Shown here piece after piece: positions 16,940 through 24,163 of a stretch of DNA of 32,034 bases (position 1 is the first letter of the stretch; each line of letters begins with the position of its first letter). Position numbers and translations under genes: made by a program. Origin of the DNA: Kitasatospora aureofaciens (GTDB taxonomy: Bacteria; Actinomycetota; Actinomycetes; Streptomycetales; Streptomycetaceae); assembly GCF_019192735.1 (NCBI RefSeq), contig NZ_JAHTKP010000079.1, forward strand, positions 1 to 32,034, given 5' to 3'. Under the pieces are notes generated by a model. It made no database searches and was not told where the DNA came from. It saw nothing but the letters and a program-made list of their open reading frames with translations.

Positions 16940-17194
16940 TCAGGCCCGAGGGGGTGCCAACCACCGTTCCGCGCGGCCCTGCTTGTCGGAGTCTCCAGAG
17001 CGGCGGGCGTGCGCCAGCAGACGGGCGCGCAGCGGTTCGGGCAGGCCGGCGATGTCCCGCTTCTGGCGCGGGCGGGTCTTCCAGCCCACCAGATGCCGCA
17101 CGGCCCCGGCATCGTGCCGCTCCTCGGCCCGCCGGTCGGCCAGCCCGGCGAGCAGATCGGCGATCGGCACCCTGCCGAGCAACTCGCCAGGCAC
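16940..17194 (-). CDS. Unidentified protein or C-terminal relic, 84 residues
   Basis: The minus-strand frame (GTG at 17192-17194, weak GAGG upstream) reads MPGELLGRVPIADLLAGLAD, RRAEERHDAGAVRHLVGWKT, RPRQKRDIAGLPEPLRARLL and AHARRSGDSDKQGRAERWLA. The composition is like a real soluble, helix-rich, positively charged protein and unlike the shadow frames around it. The frame stays open and protein-like upstream (YPVHEGV) to about 17213, exactly where the truncated IS1634 transposase begins on the other strand, so it may be the C-terminal part of a gene cut by that element. I do not recognise the family. Confidence 0.35.
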   Translation of the reverse strand: MPGELLGRVPIADLLAGLADRRAEERHDAGAVRHLVGWKTRPRQKRDIAGLPEPLRARLLAHARRSGDSDKQGRAERWLAPPRA

Positions 17195-17216
17195 GCCCTC
17201 GTGGACGGGGTAGCCG

Positions 17217-18853
17217 GAGCAGAGTGGGACCCGGTGAAGGGGCGGTCGGTGCCGAAGGTGCTGTTCACCTTCGGCCGCGAGGACGACCTGGACCGCGACG
17301 CGGTCAAGCGCCTGGTCGCGTCTCTGTCGAAGCTGCTGGAGCCGGGTGACGCGCTGGCCGCGACTGCCGCGTCCGACCTGGAGTACGTCTCCTCGCGCTC
17401 ATTCGGCGGCGCCTACGTGCTCGACCACCTGTGGCGTCGGCTGAAGATCGATCAGATCGTGGGCCGGGTCGGGCAGCCCAAGCGCGGCAGGCGCCGGGAC
17501 ATGACCGCCACCGAGCGGGTGCTGTTCGCCCTGGCCGCCAACCGGGCCCTGGCCCCGTCGTCCAAGCTCGCCGCCGCCGACTGGATCACGCATGACGTGC
17601 ACATCGACGGGCTCGGGGGCACCGACGACGACTCCTGCTACCGGGCGATGGACTGGCTGCACGAGGTGAAGGACGACTTGGAAAAGCAGGTCTTCGACGA
17701 GGTCGCCACGCTGCTGAACCTCGAGGTGGACCTGCTGTTCTTCTACACCACGAGCACCTACTTCGAGCTGGAGGAGCCCGACGAGCACGTCGCTCGCGAC
17801 GACGCCGGCCGCCGACAGGGCGACGGCGATGCGAACAAGACCGGGTTCCGCATCTACGGTAAGTCCAAGGACTCCCGCGACGACCTGCCGCAGATCGTCA
17901 TCGGCATGGCCGTCACCCGGGACGGCATCCCCGTACGCTGCTGGTGCCGGCCCGGCAACGCCTCCGACCAGAAGGTGATCCGGCAGGTCAAGGACGACAT
18001 GCGGGACTGGACCCTCTCCAAGATCGTGTGGGTGACTGACCGCGGCTTCTCCAGTGCCGAGAACCGCCGCTACCTGCGACAGGGCGACCACGCCTACATC
18101 ATCGGAGAGAAGCTCCGCTCCGGATCACCCGAGGTCCAGGCCGCCCTGTCCCGCCAGGGCCGCTACACCGAGATCGCCGAGAACATGCGGGTCAAGGAAG
18201 TACGGATCAGCGACACCGACCGGTTCGTGATCTGCCACAACCCCGAATCAGCCGACCGCGACAAGCACATGCGCGAGCAACTCGTCGCCCAACTGGCCGA
18301 CTTGATTGCCAATACCGACAAGCTCAGCGACTTCAGGCGCGGCGAACTACGCGGCAGGATCGCCGACAAGCCCGGCCTGAACCGCTACTTGCGCACGACA
18401 CCCGCCGGCAAGCTCCGCGTCGACCAGGCCAAGATCAAGGCGGAGGAGAACCTCGACGGCAAGTACCTCCTGCGCTGCAGCGATCCCCATCTCAGCGCCG
18501 AGGACATCGCCCTGGGCTACAAGCAGCTCCTGGAAGTCGAGCGGGGCTGGCGCGACATGAAGCAGATCATCGACCTGCGGCCCGTCTATCACCGACTCGA
18601 AGAGCGCATCCGGGCCCACGTCGTCCTGTGCCGGCTCGCCCTCCTTCTCATCCGCATCGTCGAGACCCAGGCCGGGACGACCTGGTCCGAGGCCCGCCGC
18701 GAGCTCCAGCGCCTCCATGTCGGGACGTTAACCGGCCCCAGCGGCACGTTTCAGCAGGCCACCGGCCTGACCAAGCCTCAGCGAGACCTGCTCGCCAAGC
18801 TCCGCATCCCCCACCCCAAGCAGGTCCTCGACCTCCAGCCCGCACCCCGCTGA
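17217..18853 (+). pseudogene. IS1634-family (IS4-like) transposase, 5'-truncated
   Basis: From AEWDPVKGRSVPKVLFTFGR onward the frame runs about 545 codons without interruption to the stop at 18851-18853. Blocks include RRRDMTATERVLFALAANRA, FFYTTSTYFELEEPD (first catalytic region, with TTS where DxTS is usual), VIGMAVTRDGIPVRCW, GNASDQKVIRQVKDDM, IVWVTDRGFSSAENRRYL (second Asp) and the IS1634 Y-x-x-x-E-x-x-W-R-D-M-K (C-terminal catalytic Glu). The normal first ~25-30 residues are missing: upstream of 17217 the DNA belongs to another gene on the minus strand. GTG 17234 could restart translation. The D-to-T change in the first catalytic region and the lost N-terminus argue that it is inactive. 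Confidence 0.8.
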
Positions 18854-19167
18854 CCAGCCGAACCACCACCGCCTAGAGAAACGCCCTCCAGGCGGCCACG
18901 CCCATGTCCGCACAGGTCGGAGCCCAGATTCGGTCCTCCAGCCCGCTGAATTACGCGGAACGCGGGAATGACTCTGGTTCTTGATCTTGTGTGAGCGCAG
19001 CAAACGTGCTGGTCGGGACGCCTTTTCGAAAAGGTCCACCCGTTCGAGTGTGAGGTGTTCGAGGGTGTCTGCCGGCCTGGGCGGTGGTTGGTTCTCATAT
19101 GTCGGACACGTACCGGGGCGAGGGCCGGGCGTCCTGGTGCAAGGGTCCTGAGCAGTCAACCTGCTGA
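18854..19167. other. Non-coding stretch after the IS1634 remnant
   Basis: No gene is seen. The stretch probably contains the right end of the IS1634-type element, but no matching left end remains for comparison. It holds the perfect palindrome at 19021-19034 and a small hairpin (AGCAG 19151-19155 with CTGCT 19161-19165) upstream of the cupredoxin gene. Confidence 0.4.
19021..19034. repeat. Perfect 14-bp palindrome
   Basis: CCTTTTCGAAAAGG is self-complementary over its whole length and AT-rich against a background of about 70% GC. It could be a dimeric protein binding site or part of an IS end. It lies ~210 bp upstream of the cupredoxin start. Confidence 0.4.
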
Positions 19168-19241
19168 GATGCCCACCCGGCGGCGCGGGGGATACGCTGA
19201 AAGAGGCCCTGCGTAAAGCCAACACACGTCGGGTGGGCATC
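19168..19241. promoter_or_regulatory. 12-bp perfect inverted repeat spanning the cupredoxin leader and RBS
   Basis: GATGCCCACCCG (19168-19179) is exactly complementary to CGGGTGGGCATC (19230-19241), with 50 nt between. The right arm contains the Shine-Dalgarno-like GGGTGGG and ends at the base before the ATG. If the left arm is transcribed, pairing would hide the ribosome-binding site. If transcription starts between the arms (GATACG at about 19191-19196 is a possible -10), the arms would instead be DNA-binding sites. Confidence 0.5.
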
Positions 19242-19694
19242 ATGACTGAGATATCACGCAGGAATACCAAGAGCAACGACAATGCGCGCCGTCGGATCGC
19301 GAGGCCCCTGGTGGCCGCTGCGGTCGCCGCGGGACTCGGCGCGCTCGGCGCCGGGGGCCCGGTGGCCGCACAATCGCACGGGGTCGCCGCGTCCGCGGTG
19401 TCGCAGACGGTCCTGACGGCCGTGCCCAAGGCCCCGGCCGCCGGAGCACACCAAGTCACCATAGCGAACTACGCGTTCGCGCCCAGCACACTCACGGTCA
19501 GCACGGGCACCACTGTCACCTGGACCAACAACGACACCGACTCGCACACGGTGACCAGCATCGGTTCCGGCCTGCTCGCCTCCGGGACGCTGAACCAGGG
19601 CGCCTCGTACAGCTACACCTTCACCACGCCCGGGACATACGCGTACATCTGCTCGATCCACCCCTTTATGCACGGCACGGTTGTGGTGCAGTAG
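19242..19694 (+). CDS. Exported cupredoxin (plastocyanin/amicyanin-like)
   Basis: The 150-residue protein has a basic start (ISRRNTKSNDNARRRIARP) and a hydrophobic export segment (LVAAAVAAGLGALGAGG), followed by a single cupredoxin domain. The domain begins VTIANYAFAPSTLTVSTGTT and has the first copper ligand in DSHTVTS and the Cys-His-Met set in YICSIHPFMHG. All four type 1 copper ligands are therefore present, and the protein should carry electrons outside the membrane. ATG 19242 is preferred over GTG 19233 because GGGTGGG (19231-19237) is spaced for it. It stands alone, with no oxidase gene adjacent, although the cytochrome operon lies 3.5 kb upstream. The leader contains the long inverted repeat at 19168-19241. 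Confidence 0.9.
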   Translation: MTEISRRNTKSNDNARRRIARPLVAAAVAAGLGALGAGGPVAAQSHGVAASAVSQTVLTAVPKAPAAGAHQVTIANYAFAPSTLTVSTGTTVTWTNNDTDSHTVTSIGSGLLASGTLNQGASYSYTFTTPGTYAYICSIHPFMHGTVVVQ

Positions 19695-19999
19695 ATCGTG
19701 GCGAAGGAGGCCAGCTGAGTGGAATGCCGCACGCCGAGCCTACCTCTTGACTCTACCCAACTGTCCGCTACCGCCTGCCAGGAGCGTGGGTCGGTAACGG
19801 GCAGTTGCTCGGGCGTGTGTGATCGCCGGTAACCGAGCGTCTGTCTGGTCCTGTGTGCCGGTGGCGGGTGCGGGCCCTGCCACCACCGTCCTGACGGAGC
19901 CCGCCAGCCATGCTCGCCCTAACGCCGCTTCGCCCAGGAGCACGAGTCCGCCCGCCGCAACGTCTGAGGGGCATCGGGGCCACTCGGCGGTCTGCCGCG
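19695..19999. other. No gene seen between cupredoxin and small membrane protein
   Basis: The frames here are low-complexity and Arg/Pro/Ala-rich, without start signals or known motifs. I see no strong terminator hairpin behind the cupredoxin gene. Confidence 0.4.
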
Positions 20000-20140
20000 C
20001 TACCCACGGGAGGCGCGAACCGCAGCGACGACGATCGCGATCAGGATGGACACCAGGAAGAGCGTCACCGCAGGCCACAGCGGATCGCCGTTGATGAGCG
20101 CGTTCATGAGCGTGCGGAAACCGGCACCGATGAAATGCAT
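20000..20140 (-). CDS. Small single-pass membrane protein, 46 residues
   Basis: From ATG 20138-20140 on the minus strand the frame reads MHFIGAGFRTLMNALINGDP, then LWPAVTLFLVSILIAIVVAA and VRASRG. It is a short amphipathic start, one clear transmembrane helix (residues ~21-40) and a basic cytoplasmic tail. The frame is open further upstream, but that part is low-complexity and not protein-like. The start has no strong ribosome-binding site. No family is recognised. Small membrane proteins of this kind are common and poorly annotated in Streptomyces. It could also be a C-terminal relic of a larger membrane protein. Confidence 0.4.
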   Translation of the reverse strand: MHFIGAGFRTLMNALINGDPLWPAVTLFLVSILIAIVVAAVRASRG

Positions 20141-20448
20141 GCGCGTACCGTAGCGTCCCCCGTCGCCAGGCAGAGCGCCGGAGTTCCCCGGGCGGGAATC
20201 CCCGCCGTCCTCGCAGTGGCCGTCCCCCTCATCCAAGGAACGCCGCGGCCAGCAGCGCACCGGTACCTTCAAGACGGTACGGGGCAGGGCCGGGTGCGAC
20301 ACGGCCTCGCCGGCGAGAGTGCGTTGTCCACCTCGCGAAGGTCGGAGCGCAGCTCCCGGTCCGCCTGGTGTCGGTCCCGGTCGGGCTGGGTGGCGCGTTC
20401 TCCGGGGCGGTGGGCGTGCCGACGGTGGCCGGTCGGTGTCGGGGGTGG
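20141..20448. other. No gene seen
   Basis: Approximately 300 bp of GC-rich sequence with no supported coding region on either strand. The dehydrogenase remnant on the minus strand ends at 20449, and no terminator hairpin stood out after it. Confidence 0.35.
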
Positions 20449-20994
20449 TCAGGCGGCCTGGTGGACGTGGAACCCGCGCCCGCTCTTGCGGCCGAGCAGT
20501 CCGGCCTCGACCATGCGGGAGAGCAGCGGCGGCGGGGCGTACAGCGGTTCCTTGTACTCGTTGTACATCGACCGGGCGATCGCCTCGACGGTGTCCAGTC
20601 CGATCAGGTCGGCGAGTTGGAGCGGCCCCATGGGGTGGGCGCAGCCGTGGACCATGCCGGCATCGATGTCCTCGGGGCTGGCGTGCCCGGCCTCGGCCAT
20701 CCGGATCGCGGCGAGCAGGTACGGCACCAGCAGGGCGTTGACGACGAAGCCGGCCCGGTCGCGGGAGTGGACGACGTGCTTGCCGAGGACGTTCGTGGCG
20801 AAGGCCTCGACCCGGCTGACCACGGCGGGGTCGGTGTGGAGCGAGGTGACCAGTTCGACCAGCGGCATCACCGGGACAGGGTTGAAGAAGTGCAGGCCCA
20901 GGACGTGGGAGGCTCGGCCGGTGGTGATGCCCAGGCGGGTGACCGGGATGGCCGAGGTGTTGGTGGCGACGACGGCGTCCTCGGGCTGCACTGT
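20449..20994 (-). pseudogene. 3-hydroxyacyl-CoA dehydrogenase, 5'-truncated
   Basis: About 180 residues remain: AVVATNTSAIPVTRLG, GLHFFNPVPVMPLVELVTS, RAGFVVNALLVPYLLAAIRM, AGHASPEDIDAGMVHGCAHP, MGPLQLADLIGLDTVEAI and GRKSGRGFHV. The family's HFFNPVPxMxLVE catalytic His-Glu region and the NR/GF-V-N-x-L-L-x-P-Y dimerisation helices are intact, as in 3-hydroxybutyryl-CoA dehydrogenase (FadB2/Hbd class, ~285 residues). The N-terminal ~100 residues with the GxGxxG NAD-binding site are missing: the sequence begins abruptly at PEDAVVATNTS and joins unrelated DNA at ~20995. Without the NAD site it cannot act as a dehydrogenase, so I call it a pseudogene even though the frame is open. Confidence 0.8.
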
Positions 20995-21024
20995 GCGAAG
21001 GCCGCTGACGCGGGTCGCTGATGT

Positions 21025-21210
21025 TCAGCTGCCCGGGGTGACCAGGCCGGACTCGCAGGCGAAGACCACCATCCGGTCGCGGTCGCGGAGGTCGGCTTCG
21101 GTCTGGATGCGGCCGACCTGCGTTCCGGCGCTCTGTTCGGCCAGGACGAGGCTGGCGGCGATCTCGGCGTCGGAGAGGCTGCGGGCGGTCAGTGCAGTGG
21201 CCGCCGGCGC
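21025..21210 (-). pseudogene. Unidentified C-terminal protein fragment
   Basis: The minus frame ending at 21025 reads TARSLSDAEIAASLVLAEQS, AGTQVGRIQTEADLRDRDRM and VVFACESGLVTPGS. The regular helix-forming pattern and mixed composition look like a real protein end. The frame extends upstream to an ATG at 21280-21282, but that part crosses the hairpin at 21222-21268 and is unlikely to be native. No family is recognised. It ends 31 bp before the dehydrogenase fragment starts, in the same direction. Confidence 0.35.
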
Positions 21211-21221
21211 GGCCTGCTGCT

Positions 21222-21268
21222 GAGAGGCAGCCCCGGTGGGTGGAAGTCCGCTACCGGGGCTGCCTCTC
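21222..21268. terminator. Strong hairpin (16-bp perfect stem), likely terminator
   Basis: GAGAGGCAGCCCCGGT (21222-21237) pairs perfectly with ACCGGGGCTGCCTCTC (21253-21268) around a 15-nt loop. It lies 32 bp downstream of the stop of exonuclease III copy C, so it is probably that gene's original terminator, kept when the body of the gene was lost. There is no long U-tract on either strand, which is usual in this group. Confidence 0.75.
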
Positions 21269-21299
21269 TTGATTCTGCTCAACTTCCGCTTTCTGGCCC

Positions 21300-21401
21300 T
21301 TAGTTCTGCAGGTCAAACACCGCAGTGACGGGCGCGTGGTCGGACCAGCGCTCGGCGTGGGTGGCGGCGCGCGCCGGGCGGCCGGGCGGGTGAACAACCC
21401 G
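21300..21401 (-). pseudogene. Exonuclease III-like C-terminal remnant, copy C
   Basis: The minus strand reads RVVHPPGRPARAATHAERWS followed by DHAPVTAVFDLQN-stop. The SDHAPV active-site block is intact, unlike copy B. About 33 residues remain. The sequence upstream of ~21401 shows no EEP-family blocks. It is followed, in its own direction, by the strong hairpin at 21222-21268. Confidence 0.65.
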
Positions 21402-21996
21402 GGCGGATCGTGTTCTTCCGGGGGCCGGGGGCATTGTCCAAGTCAGCCGTCATCCGACGCGCCGGCCAGGGACCAGTAGCGGAGGGACACCCCCATGCCC
21501 AGCTCCGCCCCACCTTCCCCGCCCGCCCCCGCGCCCGGCAGCAGGGGCTCCAGGCCCTGAGCAAAGGCGATCAGCTGCCCGACCCGCGGCAAGGTCAAGG
21601 ACACCACCGGGGCGGCGTCGCGATCCAGTCCGCGACGGCCTCCCCGCGAGCGCTGCGGGCCCGTGGCCGACGACCTGCCCACACACCCGCGCATGATCCG
21701 AGGTGCCTACGAGGGCCTCTCCGGCCGGTGCAGCAGGATCGCGCGCACGGTGTCCGTAATCGAGTGGTGCGAGTCCGGCACGATGGCGCCCAGCGGCGCA
21801 GCCGATTGCTGAGAGGTGGCCTAGGTGTGGCGTACCGGGAAGGCGAGTCACCTCGCAGGAGGCGCGCCGATCCTTGGTGTGGTTCCGGCTGCGGCTGTGG
21901 CCACCTCCACCCGCCCTGTGGCTACCGTCTCTGGAGGGCCCGTCGCGTAGTGACGCGCCTGGATAGAGGCTCCGGGGCCACGGTTTCGGTCCGGTC
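21402..21996. other. Degenerate stretch, no gene identified
   Basis: Some minus-strand pieces look faintly protein-like (QQSAAPLGAIVPDSHHSITD near 21770-21830, LPRVGQLIAFAQGLEPLL near 21530-21600), but they lie in different frames, have no start signals and match no family I know. This is consistent with an old decayed gene. Confidence 0.35.
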
Positions 21997-22965
21997 CTAC
22001 CGGCCGTCGGAGAAGTTGTGCACTCCCCACCAGCCGGTCTCGTCGTGGTAGATCCCGACGCCGACCTCGGTGAACGAGGGGTTGGTCTGGGCCTTGTAGT
22101 GGCCGGGGCTGTGGCGCCACATCGACTGGAACTTCTCCGCCGCCTCCTGGGCGGTCATCGAGGCGTCGCTCCACCACACGATGTTCTCGCCGATCCAGGT
22201 CCGGGAGCCGGTCACCAGGTACTGGGAGTCGGCGTTGCTGGAGTGGCCGAAGCCGTTGTCGCGCATGTGGTGGGCCCAGTTGCGAGCGTAGTCGCTCAGG
22301 TCGGACTTGAGGGCCAGGGGAGGGAGTCCGACCGTGGCGCGCTCGCCGTTGAGCAGTTGCAGGGACTCGGCCTCGGCGTCGCTGACAGACTGGGAGGACG
22401 AGCGCGGGCCGGGGAGTACCGGGTCGGGCCCGACCGGTCCGGAGGCAGGATCGGCGGGGGCCAGAGGGGTCAGAGGGGCCAGAGGGGCCGGCGCGGTGGC
22501 CGCGGGCTTCGGGGCCGGTGCGGCGGTGGTGGCCGCCGAGGGGCGAGCGGCTCGTGCGGGCGTCGGCACCGGCTTGGGCGTGGGCTTGAGGGGGGAGGAG
22601 GTGCTGGTGGGCGACGGGGTCGCCGAAGGGGACGGGGGCGCGGGAGCGGCGGGGGAGGTCGGCGTGGCGGTCGGAAGTATGGTGACCGGGGTGGCGGGGC
22701 CGGTCCCGGTCGGTGCGACCGCTGTGCTGATCGGGGCGTCGGGGCCGCCTGCCGTGGTCGACGCGTGGTCCGTCGTGGCGACCAGGGCGACGCCGGCGAA
22801 GGACAGGCCGGCGGCGCCGATGACGGACAGGCCGATGGTGACTCGTCTCGCGGTCCGGCTGTTGGCGCGGCGACCACGGTTCTTCCTGCGGTGGCCGTCG
22901 GGGGATCGGCCGTCTCCGCTCACCGGGGGCATGTGCTGGGTCGGCTGGTCTTCGTGGAACTGCAT
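21997..22965 (-). CDS. Membrane-anchored CAP-domain (SCP/PR-1, YkwD-like) protein
   Basis: The 322-residue protein has a basic N-terminal part (GHRRKNRGRRANSRTARR), one hydrophobic helix (~42-63) acting as signal anchor, and a Pro/Ala/Thr/Ser-rich spacer (~70-190) that probably crosses the cell wall. A complete CAP domain (~195-322) follows: LLNGERATVGLPPLAL, ARNWAHHMRDNGFGHSSN, WIGENIVWWSD, MWRHSPGHYKAQTNPSFTE and VGVGIYHDETGWWGVHNF. The two His and two Glu residues that line the CAP cavity are visible. Start ATG 22963-22965 has GGAG at a suitable distance; the open frame upstream is Arg-rich and not homologous. The biochemical role of bacterial CAP proteins is largely unknown. Confidence 0.85.
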   Translation of the reverse strand: MQFHEDQPTQHMPPVSGDGRSPDGHRRKNRGRRANSRTARRVTIGLSVIGAAGLSFAGVALVATTDHASTTAGGPDAPISTAVAPTGTGPATPVTILPTATPTSPAAPAPPSPSATPSPTSTSSPLKPTPKPVPTPARAARPSAATTAAPAPKPAATAPAPLAPLTPLAPADPASGPVGPDPVLPGPRSSSQSVSDAEAESLQLLNGERATVGLPPLALKSDLSDYARNWAHHMRDNGFGHSSNADSQYLVTGSRTWIGENIVWWSDASMTAQEAAEKFQSMWRHSPGHYKAQTNPSFTEVGVGIYHDETGWWGVHNFSDGR

Positions 22966-23163
22966 GTGTCGTTGCTCCGTGTGGTCCAGGGAATGCCGGT
23001 GGGAGGGCCGGCAATGAAGGAGATCCGAACGGAGCGTGGAGATAACGCTTTCCCGCAGCTGTGTTGAGTCCCGCCGGGAGCGGGCCACGGGGCGGCAGGC
23101 CGGATCGGTGCATGGCGGCGTGCCCCGGGCACGCCGTCCCCGGCCGTCGGTGTGGGGCCGGGA

Positions 23164-24072
23164 TCAGAGCCCGGCGTTCACGGTGGCGCTGACGACGGCA
23201 CCGTTGCCCACGTTCCACTTGTCGAGGATCTTCTGATAGGTACCGTTGCTGATCAGCTGGTCGACAGCCCGGGACAACACATCGGAAAGGTCCTGCCGGT
23301 CCCGGCCGACCACGATCCCGTAGAGGCTCGACTCCTGGTATTTGCCGACCAGTTGGAACATGCCTTTGTGGTTCGGCGTGGTGGTGTTGTGGGAGGCGGC
23401 GGGGTAGTCGTTGAGGTCGGCGACGGCGGTTCCGGAGGAGACCTCGGCCACGGCCTGGTCGTCGGTGTCCGTGGAGTCGATCCGGAGCGGTTTGCCGGTC
23501 CTGGTGCAGGCGGTGGACTGGGCCTTGGCGACTTTGATCTGGACCGAGTTGGTCTGCACGGCGATGGTGTGGCCGCACAGGCTGTCCAGGGTGGTGAGGC
23601 CCAGCGGGTTGCCCGCCTTGACCAGGATCGAGGTGCCGGTGAGGAAGTAGTCGACGAAGTCCACGCCGGGGTTGGTGACGTGGCCGGTGGCGTCCTTGCC
23701 CTGTTGGCGGTCGCGGGAGTCGATGACGGCCGACATCGCCAGGTCGAGTTTCCCGGACTGGACGGTCGGGATGAGGTCGTTGAAGGGCATGTCGAGGATC
23801 CTCACGCGCAGGCCGAGGTAGGAGCCGAGGGCTGCGGCGAGGTCCGGGTCGAGGCCGATGGGTGAGCCGCCGGGGTCCTTGAACTCGACCGGGACGTAGT
23901 TGAGGTAGGCGCCGATGCGTAGTTCGCCGGTGGTGCGGATCGACTGCGGCAGCCGGGCCCGCAGGGCGGAGGGCGAGTCGGACGGGGCCGGGGTGGCGGC
24001 GCAGCTGCTTGCCGGCAGGCCGCAGAGGCCCGTGGCGGCCAGTGCTGCCCGGCGGGCGGGTGTTCGGGGCAT
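23164..24072 (-). CDS. Solute-binding lipoprotein, amino-acid type (SBP_bac_3)
   Basis: The 302-residue protein has a short lipoprotein-like signal with Cys24 (PASSC, an atypical lipobox), then a family 3 binding fold: GELRIGAYLNYVPVEFKDP, GSPIGLDPDLAAALGSYLGL, MPFNDLIPTVQSGKLDLAMS, FVDYFLTGTSILVKAGNPL, LDSLCGHTIAVQTNSVQIKV and YGIVVGRDRQDLSDVLSRAV. This class binds polar or cyclic amino acids and related small solutes for an ABC importer. No permease or ATPase gene adjoins it. AGGA precedes the ATG at 24070-24072. The gene lies between the phosphatase (91 bp upstream, separated by a terminator) and the CAP gene, all on the minus strand. It may work with a transporter elsewhere. Confidence 0.85.
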   Translation of the reverse strand: MPRTPARRAALAATGLCGLPASSCAATPAPSDSPSALRARLPQSIRTTGELRIGAYLNYVPVEFKDPGGSPIGLDPDLAAALGSYLGLRVRILDMPFNDLIPTVQSGKLDLAMSAVIDSRDRQQGKDATGHVTNPGVDFVDYFLTGTSILVKAGNPLGLTTLDSLCGHTIAVQTNSVQIKVAKAQSTACTRTGKPLRIDSTDTDDQAVAEVSSGTAVADLNDYPAASHNTTTPNHKGMFQLVGKYQESSLYGIVVGRDRQDLSDVLSRAVDQLISNGTYQKILDKWNVGNGAVVSATVNAGL

Positions 24073-24120
24073 GGGTAGGTCCTGGGCGCGGGTGACGTGG
24101 GGTGGTAGGTGGACACGCTG

Positions 24121-24153
24121 CGGCGGTGGGCGGGGAGGTCCCGCCCACCGCCG
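24121..24153 (-). terminator. Intrinsic terminator-like hairpin behind the phosphatase gene
   Basis: CGGCGGTGGGCGGG (24121-24134) and CCCGCCCACCGCCG (24140-24153) form a perfect 14-bp stem with a 5-nt loop, ending 10 bp past the stop of the gene at 24164-26302. It separates that gene from the downstream binding protein, which therefore probably has its own promoter or relies on read-through. Confidence 0.8.
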
Positions 24154-24163
24154 AGTGGTGGGG

